Shown: positions 1 through 6,621 of the stretch, piece by piece | How positions within the stretch are numbered: position 1 is the first letter of the stretch | Layout of the letters: every line of letters begins with the position of its first letter | Origin: Opitutaceae bacterium | GTDB taxonomy: Bacteria > Verrucomicrobiota > Verrucomicrobiia > Opitutales > Opitutaceae | Direction: 5' to 3' | Length of the DNA: 14,183 nt | Assembly: GCA_025352845.1 (NCBI GenBank) | Contig: JANXSC010000365.1 | Span: 1 to 14,183 of the forward strand | Position numbers and translations under genes: made by a program | Notes under the pieces: model-generated | What the model was told of the DNA's origin: nothing | The model's input: only the letters and a program-made list of their open reading frames with translations | Database searches by the model: none

Positions 1-693
1 GTCGAAGCCGCAGTGAGTAGCGGCTTCGGCGACGGTGGGTTCGCTGCGGAGGGCGGCTTGGGCGGCTTCGAGGCGGATGCGGTCGCGCAGGGCGCGGAGG
101 CCGATGCCGGACTCGCGTTTTAGTTTTCGGTTGAGGTGATCGGGGTGATAGCCGAGGTCACGGGAGATTTTTCCCAGCGCGTGCGGGGAGCGAACGTGTT
201 CGCGGAGTTTTTCGAAGAGCGTGGGCGCGGGTGGTTCCGTAGCCGGGGAGTGGGCGAGCAGGCGCGCGACGACGGCGAGAATCGCGGGATAGTCGCCGAG
301 GGTGAGGCGTCCCTTGCGCGGCACACGGGAGAGCAGGGCGTGCAGCTCGTTGAGGGTGGCGGGGGAGAGCGTGCGGTGCGCGGCGCGAATGCGGCCGGCA
401 TGTTCGAGTTCGTAGTCGAGCACGAGGCACACGGGGCGGCTGCGGCCGGCGACGGAAAAGCCGTGCGGTGCGCGCGCCGGAATCACAAAGAGATCGCCGG
501 CGTGGGCGCGGCGGCGGCGGCCATTCACGGTCTGCACGCCTTCGCCCGTCAGGTAGAGGATGAGTTGCGCGCAGTCGTGAACGTGGGGCGCGACCTCGGC
601 GTCGCGGTGGCGGTTGAGCTGAAGTTTGCGCAGCACGAAACCGAGCGCGTGAATCTCGATTTTCTGAATGAGAAGGGGACTCCAGGCGAGCAT
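1..693 (-). CDS. AraC-family transcriptional regulator with N-terminal cupin (partial, C-terminus cut by window edge)
   Basis: The frame is open from an ATG at 693 to the window edge (231 codons seen), so the last part of the DNA-binding domain is missing. Residues about 30-80 form a cupin sensor domain: a His-rich strand with HVHD at 37-40, then a GDLFVIPARAPHGF-type strand at about 66-79. Residues about 158-231 match the AraC/XylS helix-turn-helix region. The first HTH reads ISRDLGYHPDHLNRKLKRES (176-195), and the second begins TVAEAATHCGFD at the edge. Families of this layout usually sense a small molecule such as a sugar and bind direct repeats. The gene is divergent from the oxidoreductase at 849, which is its likely target by position (inference). 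The upstream frame has only a TTG, so I keep the ATG. No Shine-Dalgarno sequence is visible. Confidence 0.9.
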   Translation of the reverse strand, partial: MLAWSPLLIQKIEIHALGFVLRKLQLNRHRDAEVAPHVHDCAQLILYLTGEGVQTVNGRRRRAHAGDLFVIPARAPHGFSVAGRSRPVCLVLDYELEHAGRIRAAHRTLSPATLNELHALLSRVPRKGRLTLGDYPAILAVVARLLAHSPATEPPAPTLFEKLREHVRSPHALGKISRDLGYHPDHLNRKLKRESGIGLRALRDRIRLEAAQAALRSEPTVAEAATHCGFD

Positions 694-749
694 GGCGGAC
701 GGGAACGTTTTCGGATGGATTGCTTCGTCGCTCCGTTCCCCGGAATGAC

Positions 750-788
750 AAGGTCGGATTTGTGCTAGCAAACGTCGGATCTATCCTA
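750..788. promoter_or_regulatory. Candidate AraC-type operator: two direct half-sites 21 bp apart
   Basis: GTCGGAT occurs at 753-759 and again at 774-780, exactly 21 bp (two helical turns) apart. The extended units 750-767 and 771-788 match at 14 of 18 positions. AraC-family proteins typically bind direct half-sites at about this spacing. This site lies between a divergent AraC-family gene and its neighbour, and the second half-site abuts the weak promoter-like hexamer at 782-787. Binding is inferred and not shown. Confidence 0.4.
760..787 (+). promoter_or_regulatory. Weak sigma70-like promoter for the oxidoreductase gene
   Basis: TTGTGC at 760-765 and TATCCT at 782-787 are separated by 16 bp. 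They match consensus at 3 of 6 and 4 of 6 positions. Position, about 60 bp before the ATG at 849 and overlapping the candidate operator, is the main support. It could be chance. Confidence 0.22.
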
Positions 789-848
789 ACGCAAGCGATG
801 GCTTCGGCCTAAACTCAGCTCCTCCCTGAAACTCTTATCTCCGAAACC

Positions 849-1997
849 ATGACCACGCATAAAGTCGGCATCATCATGAACGGCGTCACCGGACGCATGG
901 GCACGAACCAGCACCTGCTGCGTTCGGTCAAAGCCATCATCGATCAGGGCGGTATCAAGCTCGGCGACTCCGAGCTCATCATGCCCGATCCGATCCTCAT
1001 CGGCCGCAGTGAGGCGAAGCTCGCGGCGCTCGCGGCCCGCGCGGGCGTGAAGCGCTACTCCACCAACCTCGACGCGGCGCTCGCGGATCCGGCGAACCAG
1101 ATCTATTTCGACGCGACACTCACCGGGCAGCGTCCCATCGGCGTGCGCAAGGCCATCGCGGCGAAGAAACACATTTATTGCGAGAAACCCACGGCGACGA
1201 CGTCGCAGGAGGCGCTCGCGCTCGCGAAAGAGGTCGCAGCGGCGGGGCTGAAAAACGGCGTCGTGCAGGACAAGCTCTGGCTGCCGGGGTTGTTGAAGTT
1301 GAAGTATCTGATCGACACGGGATTCTTCGGCAAAATTTTGTCGGTGCGCGGCGAGTTCGGCTACTGGGTTTTCACGGGCGAGCACGAGAAATTACAGCGG
1401 CCCTCGTGGAACTACCGCAAGGAGGAGGACGGCGGCATCATCGTCGATATGCTCTGCCACTGGCAGTATGTGATTCAGAATTTGTTCGGCGAAGTGAAGG
1501 CGCTCACTTGCCTCGGCGCGACGCACATTCCCCAGCGCTGGGACGAGGCGGGCAAACCTTACAAGTGCACCGCCGACGATTCGGCGTATGCGACCTTCGA
1601 GTTGGTGAACGGCGTGGTCTGCCAATTTAATTCCTCGTGGGATGTGCGCGTGCGGCGCGACGATTTGCTCACGCTGCAAGTGGACGGCACCCACGGCACC
1701 GCGGTCGCGGGTCTGCGCGATTGCACGGCGCAGCATCTCTCCGCGACGCCACGCTGCCTCTGGAATCCCGATGTCGACAGTCCGATCAAATATTTCGATG
1801 GCTGGACGCGCGTGCCAGACCAGGGCGTTTACGACAACGCGTTCAAGATGCAGTGGGAGCTCTTCCTGCGCCACGTCGTGAAGGGCGATCCGTTCCCGTG
1901 GTCGCTGCACGAAGGGGCGAAGGGCGTGCAGCTCGCGGAACTCGGGCTCAAGTCCTGGGCCGAGCGCCGCTGGGTGGACGTGCCGAAATTGGGCTGA
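849..1997 (+). CDS. Gfo/Idh/MocA family NAD(P)-dependent oxidoreductase
   Basis: The 382-residue protein has the usual length and layout of the family. An N-terminal Rossmann fold starts VGIIMNGVTGRMG (6-18). The hallmark EKP motif lies at 112-114 (YCEKPTAT), where the Lys is the usual catalytic residue. A C-terminal alpha/beta domain carries the D-x3-H pair D200 and H204 in GGIIVDMLCHW. These enzymes oxidise or reduce sugars, inositols and related polyols with NAD(P) in the cytoplasm; the exact substrate cannot be read from the sequence. No signal peptide is visible. The divergent cupin-AraC regulator suggests a substrate-inducible catabolic role (inference). The start is the ATG after TCTCCGAAACC, with no Shine-Dalgarno sequence. 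It appears monocistronic, because hairpins follow before the next gene. Confidence 0.93.
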   Translation: MTTHKVGIIMNGVTGRMGTNQHLLRSVKAIIDQGGIKLGDSELIMPDPILIGRSEAKLAALAARAGVKRYSTNLDAALADPANQIYFDATLTGQRPIGVRKAIAAKKHIYCEKPTATTSQEALALAKEVAAAGLKNGVVQDKLWLPGLLKLKYLIDTGFFGKILSVRGEFGYWVFTGEHEKLQRPSWNYRKEEDGGIIVDMLCHWQYVIQNLFGEVKALTCLGATHIPQRWDEAGKPYKCTADDSAYATFELVNGVVCQFNSSWDVRVRRDDLLTLQVDGTHGTAVAGLRDCTAQHLSATPRCLWNPDVDSPIKYFDGWTRVPDQGVYDNAFKMQWELFLRHVVKGDPFPWSLHEGAKGVQLAELGLKSWAERRWVDVPKLG

Positions 1998-2001
1998 GAG
2001 T

Positions 2002-2067
2002 GTAGGGCGCGTGTCTTGCACGCGCCGTTCGCTCACCCGTCGCGGCCGTGCAAGCCATGTGCCCTAC
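2002..2067. repeat. REP-like imperfect inverted repeat
   Basis: Arms 2002-2022 and 2047-2067 are reverse complements at 18 of 21 positions, around a 24-base centre. Both ends read GTAGGGC/GCCCTAC. The left arm also holds its own perfect 8-bp hairpin, GGCGCGTG (2006-2013) with CACGCGCC (2019-2026) and a 5-base loop. There is no T-tract, so it is not a classical terminator. Its intergenic place just after a stop codon fits a dispersed REP/BIME-type element. Copy number cannot be judged here. Confidence 0.6.
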
Positions 2068-2091
2068 GTGGAAAGTCTCCACCTCGTTTCC

Positions 2092-2127
2092 AAAACGCGG
2101 GATTTGCACTGGCAAATTCCGCGTTTT
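2092..2127. terminator. Strong 16-bp hairpin between oxidoreductase and peptidase genes
   Basis: Arms 2092-2107 (AAAACGCGGGATTTGC) and 2112-2127 pair over all 16 positions as RNA, with one G-U pair and the tetraloop ACTG. The stem ends in CGCGTTTT followed by GCTT, and it begins AAAA on the other side, so it could terminate on either strand. It lies only 35 bases before the ATG at 2163. Alternatives are an element in the peptidase 5' leader or half of a mobile repeat. Confidence 0.55.
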
Positions 2128-2162
2128 GCTTAACGTAAGGCACTCAACCATTCGTCACTCCC

Positions 2163-2858
2163 ATGATTATCTTCCTTATCGTCCTGATCGCGGTCCCCAT
2201 GTTGTTCGGCCTCTACGCGCAGATGCGCGTGATGAGCGCCTATCGGAAGAACGCCGAGATTCCGTCCCGCGGTGGCATCACCGGTCGTGAGGCTGCCGCC
2301 GCCGTGATGGAGAGCGCCGGCATCCACGACGTGGAAATCGTCGAGGTCGAGGGCATGCTGAGCGACCACTACGATCCGTCGCACAAACGCCTCGCGCTTT
2401 CACCGGACAACTACCGCGGCTCAAGTCTCGCGGCGGTGGGTGTGGCGGCGCACGAGGCCGGCCACGCGATTCAGCATAAGGTCGGCTACGGGATGATGAC
2501 TTTGCGCCAGACATTAGTGCCGGCGATGCAGGTGGCGTCGCCGGTGGCGGCCTTGCTGGTCAGTTTTGGGATTTGGTTTGCGGGTGCCGCCTTTGGCGGA
2601 CTCGTCATCAAGATTGCCCTGGCCGCGCTCGTGGTGGTCGCGGTGTTTCAATTCGTCACGCTGCCAGTCGAGTTCGACGCGACCCGCCGCGCGAAATTAC
2701 AGCTCGTGAACCTCGGTATCGTCGACCGCGACGAAATGACCGGAGTGAACGAAACCCTCGACGCCGCGGCGCTCACCTATGTCGCCGCGTTTGTGGCCTC
2801 GCTCGCGCAGATTCTCCACCTGCTGCTCATCCTCGGCGGCGGCCGGCGCAACGACTGA
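2163..2858 (+). CDS. Membrane zinc metallopeptidase, YugP-like (Zn_peptidase_2 family)
   Basis: The 231-residue protein has the usual size of the neutral zinc metallopeptidase family that includes YugP. An N-terminal membrane anchor spans about 2-19. The zinc-binding HEAGH sits at 97-101 within AAVGVAAHEAGHAIQHKVGY. Two hydrophobic segments follow at about 123-145 and 149-168. A conserved LPVEFDATRRA stretch at 167-177 holds the probable third ligand region, and a C-terminal hydrophobic helix covers about 204-225. It should be an integral membrane protease; its substrates are unknown. The start is an ATG preceded by TCACTCCC rather than a Shine-Dalgarno sequence. It is convergent with the M48 protease gene and ends before a shared terminator. 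Confidence 0.93.
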   Translation: MIIFLIVLIAVPMLFGLYAQMRVMSAYRKNAEIPSRGGITGREAAAAVMESAGIHDVEIVEVEGMLSDHYDPSHKRLALSPDNYRGSSLAAVGVAAHEAGHAIQHKVGYGMMTLRQTLVPAMQVASPVAALLVSFGIWFAGAAFGGLVIKIALAALVVVAVFQFVTLPVEFDATRRAKLQLVNLGIVDRDEMTGVNETLDAAALTYVAAFVASLAQILHLLLILGGGRRND

Positions 2859-2897
2859 GCATCGCCGAGACGATCAGTCGATGGGGGAAAAAAATTT

Positions 2898-2925
2898 AAG
2901 GCGGACTTCGGTCCGCCTTTTTTCT
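2898..2925. terminator. Bidirectional rho-independent terminator
   Basis: AAGGCGGAC (2898-2906), loop TTCG, GTCCGCCTT (2911-2919), then a T run to 2923. On the opposite strand the stem is followed by AAATTTTTTTT, so it can also end transcripts of the minus-strand M48 gene that stops at 2937. It has a perfect 9-bp stem with a stable UUCG loop. Confidence 0.92.
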
Positions 2926-2936
2926 TTCCCGCCCCG

Positions 2937-3755
2937 CTACCGCACGAGGATCGGGCCGGTGCGGACAGAACTCTTTTCGCGTTCAGCAAGGGCCTTCGGC
3001 ATTGCGTCCATCAGCTGGATGATGCGCTCGGGATGCGAGGGATGGGTGGAGAGGAAGCCGGGTTGAATCGGGTCCTTGGCCGTCTCCAGTTCTAGCGCCT
3101 CCATCACACTGACCGCAGCATTGGGATCGTAGCCGGCGCGGGCCATATACATCAGGCCGATGTAGTCGGCCTCCTTTTCTTTGGCCCGATCGAAGGCGAA
3201 ACCAGAAATGCCGGTCGTCAGACCGTAAACTTGGCTCAGGGCATCCACCGTTAGTCCGGGTGCCCCGGCGACCATGCCGCCAATCATGCCCACTGTGCCC
3301 ACCGTGCCGACCGCGAGGTCGCGCGAGAGTTTTTCGTGCACGTGCTTCGCCGTCACGTGGGCGATCTCGTGGGAGATGACGGAGGCGAGCTGGTCGTCGG
3401 TTTTGGCGACTTTGTAGAGACCGGAAAAGACGCCGACTTTGCCGCCCGCCATGGCGAAGGCATTAATGACTTTGGGCTCGTCGAAGACGATGAATTCCCA
3501 GTCGGCGTCGGGCATGTCCCAGAACACAACCTTCGAAATGCGTTCGCCGATCCGGTTGAGCTGATCGATGCGATCGCGGTCGAGGGAGACTTTGTGGCGG
3601 CGTTTCATGTCGTCGAACATGCCGAGGCTCATTTTCGTGACTTCCTTGTCGTCGACGAGGTTCATGGCCCTGCGGCCGGTGACGGGCACCTGGTAGCAGC
3701 CGGCGAGCAGGAGCGTCGCGAGCGCGACGAGGAGAGAGTGGGTGGGCACGTTCAT
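2937..3755 (-). CDS. M48-family metalloprotease, periplasmic lipoprotein
   Basis: The 272-residue protein starts MNVPTHSLLVALATLLLAGC, a lipoprotein signal peptide with lipobox LAGC and Cys20 as the lipidation site. That is why I chose the ATG at 3755 over the longer frame from 3812. The zinc motif HEIAH is at 129-133 (VISHEIAHVTAKHVHE). The third ligand lies in KEKEADYIG, with E195 followed by the usual D197. Length and layout match Oma1/LoiP-type M48 proteases, which degrade or process misfolded envelope proteins. Membrane-anchored periplasmic action is inferred from the lipobox. It is convergent with the zinc peptidase at 2163 and shares the terminator at 2898-2925. No Shine-Dalgarno sequence is visible. 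Confidence 0.93.
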   Translation of the reverse strand: MNVPTHSLLVALATLLLAGCYQVPVTGRRAMNLVDDKEVTKMSLGMFDDMKRRHKVSLDRDRIDQLNRIGERISKVVFWDMPDADWEFIVFDEPKVINAFAMAGGKVGVFSGLYKVAKTDDQLASVISHEIAHVTAKHVHEKLSRDLAVGTVGTVGMIGGMVAGAPGLTVDALSQVYGLTTGISGFAFDRAKEKEADYIGLMYMARAGYDPNAAVSVMEALELETAKDPIQPGFLSTHPSHPERIIQLMDAMPKALAEREKSSVRTGPILVR

Positions 3756-4031
3756 GGCGGGGAGCAGGACGCAGACGCAGAGCGAACGTGATCGGGTTGG
3801 AAGGGTTGGCAAGTCGCCGGACGAGACGATGCGACCGAATGGTTACCCAAAAGGTCCGCCAAGATCGGAATGCCCTTTGCAATTTGGCACGATCACAGCA
3901 TCGTCACCCCAACGCTACCCATCCCCTCGTTCTGAAAGTAGCCCAGCATTGTTCGTCTAACCAAATTCAGGCGCCCGCGTCTTTCCTTTCAACGTCTCAA
4001 GCACCTTCAATCGTCGACCATAATCACTCCC
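3756..4031. other. Divergent intergenic region (276 bp) with no clear site
   Basis: This stretch separates the minus-strand M48 gene from the plus-strand TPR-PEGA operon and must hold both promoters if each gene is separately transcribed. I found no convincing -35/-10 pair, direct repeat or hairpin. A CATAAT at 4019-4024 lies only 7 bases before the ATG at 4032, so a promoter there would give an almost leaderless transcript. Support for that is weak. Confidence 0.4.
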
Positions 4032-5741
4032 ATGGCAGAGGACCTCGACCCCAACACCGCGAAAAAGCGGCGCATCATTCACTGGAATCCCGACGCGGGC
4101 CGGGAACAAGTCAGCCGGCGGTGGACATGGAAACGCGTCTTGGCATGGAGCGTCGGCGGATTGGTTGGCTTGCTTCTGGCTGGCCGGATCACGGTCGAAG
4201 TGTCCAAGCTCCTGTTCGGTCCGGATGTTTTCTCGCCGCGAGTCGCGACGACAGCTCCTGGCCAGACAGTGTCCGACGCGAAGACGGCATTCATGAGTCA
4301 GGCGAAGGCGGAGCAATTGCAGGAGATGGCGTCGAAAGCGCTCATCGGTCTCCGTCGCATGCCCGCCGATCATCCGCGGCAGCGCGAGCAGATGATCCTC
4401 ATGGAAAAATTGCTCGACGAGGGCCAGATGCGGCTCGCCGAGCACGAATTCCCGAAGGCCGGCGCGATCTTTGAGGGGCTCAACGCGGAAATCGAGGCCT
4501 TCGTGACGAACGTGAAACTCAAGGGCGAGGCCAGGCAGTCCTACGACGCGATTCTCCTGCGGATAAAAGATCTCGAGATCGCGCGGGCGCTGGCGCCGGG
4601 GACGCTGGACGCGGCGTTCGAGGCGGCGCGAACGGGGCGGCAGTTGCTCACCGACGGCAACTTTACCGGCGCGAAAAAAATCTTCGATGAAGGCTTCGCG
4701 GAGTTGAAGAAAGCCGAGCAGAAGCTCGCGGACTTTGTGCGCGAAAATCTGCTCGTGGGCCAGCGCGCGCTGACCAAGGGCGAAAAGGAAGAGGCGAAGA
4801 AGGCGTTTCAAGCCGCACTCGAAAAATCTCCCGGCAACGACGTCGCCACCGCCGGCCTGAAGCGCGCGGAGAACATCGACCGCGTTTACGCGCTGCTGCA
4901 ACAGGGCGAGAAGCTGGAGAAGGAGGCGCAATACGCCGAGGCCGCCGAGTCCTTTAAGAAAGCCTTCGCGCTCGACGCGCAGTCGGCCGCCGCGCAGGAA
5001 GGCCAGTCGCGCGCGAGCCGGCTGGAGAAGGAAACAAAGTTTGCCAGCGCAAAGACCGCCGCCGAGGCCGCGGTGAAAGCCAAGGACTGGAGCAAGGCGA
5101 TCGCGGAATTTCAGGCGGCGCTCAAAGTTTATCCGCAGAAGACCGACGTGCAGGCGCAGCTCAAATCCGCGAAGGAGAGCGCGCACAAGGAGGCGGTGGC
5201 GAAGGCGCTGGCGAAAGGCTTCGACTACGAGAAGGCCTACCAATGGCGCGAGGCGCGCGAGGCCTACCACGAAACGCTGGAACTCGAACCGGAACTGGCC
5301 GACGCCAAGGAGGGCTACACCCGTTCCGGCACGGTGATTCGCGCGCTGCTCCAATACGAAAAATACATCGAGGCCGCCGAGCAGTTTGCCAACAAGGCCG
5401 ACTTCCAATCCGCCATCCGCCGCTTCAACGAAGCGATGGCCGTCAAGCCCTCATATCTCGTGAACAGCGATCGCGTGCAGCAACTGCACACGCTGCTCAT
5501 GGCGCAAAACAAGCCGGTCGAGGTTACCTTCAAGTCCGATGGCAACACCTGGGTCTCGATCGCCAATTTCCGCACCCCCTCCAAATTCGAAACCTCGGTG
5601 ATCAAGATGCTGCCCGGGGACTATCAGGTCGTGGGCCGCCGCAAGGGCTATCGCGACATCGAGATGTTGCTCCAGGTGCGCAACGGCACGACCCCGCCGA
5701 CCGTGACGGTGGCCTGCAACGTCGCTTCCACCCGCGGATGA
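4032..5741 (+). CDS. Membrane-anchored tetratricopeptide repeat protein with C-terminal PEGA-like domain
   Basis: The 569-residue protein has a basic cytoplasmic N-terminus (KKRR at 11-14), one membrane helix at about 35-51, then a long helical region from about 85 to 485 rich in Ala, Glu and Lys. TPR-like units are recognisable, for example KGEKEEAKKAFQAALEKSP, AQYAEAAESFKKAFALD, KDWSKAIAEFQAALKVYP, YQWREAREAYHETLELEPE and ADFQSAIRRFNEAMAVKP. Residues about 495-562 form a beta-rich PEGA-like domain with LPGDYQVVGRRKGYRD, a type often found on exported or surface proteins. It probably exposes a protein-protein interaction scaffold on the outer face of the inner membrane. The stop overlaps the next gene's start in ATGA, so it heads a translationally coupled operon. 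The start ATG is preceded by TCACTCCC. Confidence 0.85.
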   Translation: MAEDLDPNTAKKRRIIHWNPDAGREQVSRRWTWKRVLAWSVGGLVGLLLAGRITVEVSKLLFGPDVFSPRVATTAPGQTVSDAKTAFMSQAKAEQLQEMASKALIGLRRMPADHPRQREQMILMEKLLDEGQMRLAEHEFPKAGAIFEGLNAEIEAFVTNVKLKGEARQSYDAILLRIKDLEIARALAPGTLDAAFEAARTGRQLLTDGNFTGAKKIFDEGFAELKKAEQKLADFVRENLLVGQRALTKGEKEEAKKAFQAALEKSPGNDVATAGLKRAENIDRVYALLQQGEKLEKEAQYAEAAESFKKAFALDAQSAAAQEGQSRASRLEKETKFASAKTAAEAAVKAKDWSKAIAEFQAALKVYPQKTDVQAQLKSAKESAHKEAVAKALAKGFDYEKAYQWREAREAYHETLELEPELADAKEGYTRSGTVIRALLQYEKYIEAAEQFANKADFQSAIRRFNEAMAVKPSYLVNSDRVQQLHTLLMAQNKPVEVTFKSDGNTWVSIANFRTPSKFETSVIKMLPGDYQVVGRRKGYRDIEMLLQVRNGTTPPTVTVACNVASTRG

Positions 5742-6583
5742 ACTCGGCCCTTAGTATTCTTTCCCTGCGCCGCAGCGCCGGTGCCGCAGTAATTTTGATC
5801 GGGGTGGCGGGGATCGTTTCGGCCGCAGACGATCCGGCGGTGCGCAGCACGCAGGGCAAGGCCGCGATTCCTCCCGCTGCGGCACGCCCCGGGGCCGCAC
5901 GCACGGGTTCAGCCCGCGGCCCGTTGCCGGATCCGACGTTGTTGGATGGTGCCAGCCTTGCGGTCGAGAAACGACCCGAGCACGGCATGATCGGGGATTT
6001 CGAACTTCCCGGGGACGACAACGCGAAGTCGGGAAAAGTCGGTGGCCAACAGAATCCGAACCAACAGGGTGGCGGCGGTGGCCAGCAAAACAACATGCCG
6101 ACGGGCTTGCCTCAGGGGGGTGGCGCGGGTGGTCAGCAGAATTCGCAAGGCCAGCCGCCGCCGCAGGGTGGTGGCGGCGCGCAAGGCGGCCAGCAATCAC
6201 AGCAGAACGGCGGGCAGCAGGGTGGCGGTGCCCAGCAGCAAGGTGCGCAGCAAAATGAGGCCGGCGGAAATTCCGGTGCAGGCGACCCGGGGGCGCAAGC
6301 CCAGGGGATTCAAGTGTCCGAAATCGGCGGGCCGCAGAATGGCCAGCAGCAGGGCGGCGATGCGGGCGGCGCGGCCGGCGAGAAGCCGCAGGCCGTGGCC
6401 ATCGGCGACAAAGCCATGCGCATCGACACGCCCGGCCAGCAGGCCGGTGTGGTCGGGGCCCAGCAGGTGGCCGGGCAGACCCAGCAGCACGAGAAAGGAA
6501 CGGGTTCCGGGGGCAAGGGTGCGAGTGGTGCCGGCGGACCAAACCGCGTTGAAAAAGGTCGGGCCGTGCCCGCGGGCCTTTGA
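5738..6583 (+). CDS. Exported Gln/Gly-rich low-complexity protein, unknown function
   Basis: The 281-residue protein has a signal peptide (RR at 11-12, hydrophobic AGAAVILIGVAGIV, cleavage after VSA at about 29). A Pro/Ala segment and the short ordered-looking stretch PDPTLLDGASLAVEKRPEHG (64-83) follow. Residues about 98-210 are dominated by Gly, Gln and Asn with GGQQ-type repeats. The C-terminal 70 residues are less repetitive (GDKAMRIDTPGQQAGVVG). The protein contains no cysteine. I recognise no family. The frame is open far upstream, but the ATG at 5738 overlaps the preceding TGA (ATGA) and gives the signal peptide, so it is the likely start. A disordered, matrix-like or binding-linker role is possible but unproven. 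Confidence 0.8.
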   Translation: MNSALSILSLRRSAGAAVILIGVAGIVSAADDPAVRSTQGKAAIPPAAARPGAARTGSARGPLPDPTLLDGASLAVEKRPEHGMIGDFELPGDDNAKSGKVGGQQNPNQQGGGGGQQNNMPTGLPQGGGAGGQQNSQGQPPPQGGGGAQGGQQSQQNGGQQGGGAQQQGAQQNEAGGNSGAGDPGAQAQGIQVSEIGGPQNGQQQGGDAGGAAGEKPQAVAIGDKAMRIDTPGQQAGVVGAQQVAGQTQQHEKGTGSGGKGASGAGGPNRVEKGRAVPAGL

Positions 6584-6621
6584 AGTTCGGCATCAACTCC
6601 CCGGCAATTTCTTCGCTGCCT

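Noticed and set aside
136..768. Plus-strand open frame across the left end
   Set aside because: The minus strand here encodes a cupin plus AraC helix-turn-helix protein with clear motifs, so the plus frame is its shadow.
3884..3899. Sigma54-like -24/-12 element (TGGCACG...GC) before the TPR operon
   Set aside because: GG and GC have the right 10-base spacing, but the -12 part reads CAGC rather than TTGC, and it lies about 130 bases from the start. Too weak to call.
3957..5408. Long minus-strand open frame opposite the TPR-PEGA gene
   Set aside because: Its composition (Leu, Arg, Gly-rich, no recognisable motif) is the usual antisense shadow of an Ala/Glu/Lys-rich helical gene in GC-rich DNA. 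The plus strand has a clear TPR-PEGA protein.
5243..5737. Upstream extension of the Gln/Gly-rich gene's frame
   Set aside because: It lies wholly inside the TPR-PEGA gene in another frame and reads as Arg-rich noise. The ATG at 5738 gives a signal peptide and an ATGA overlap.
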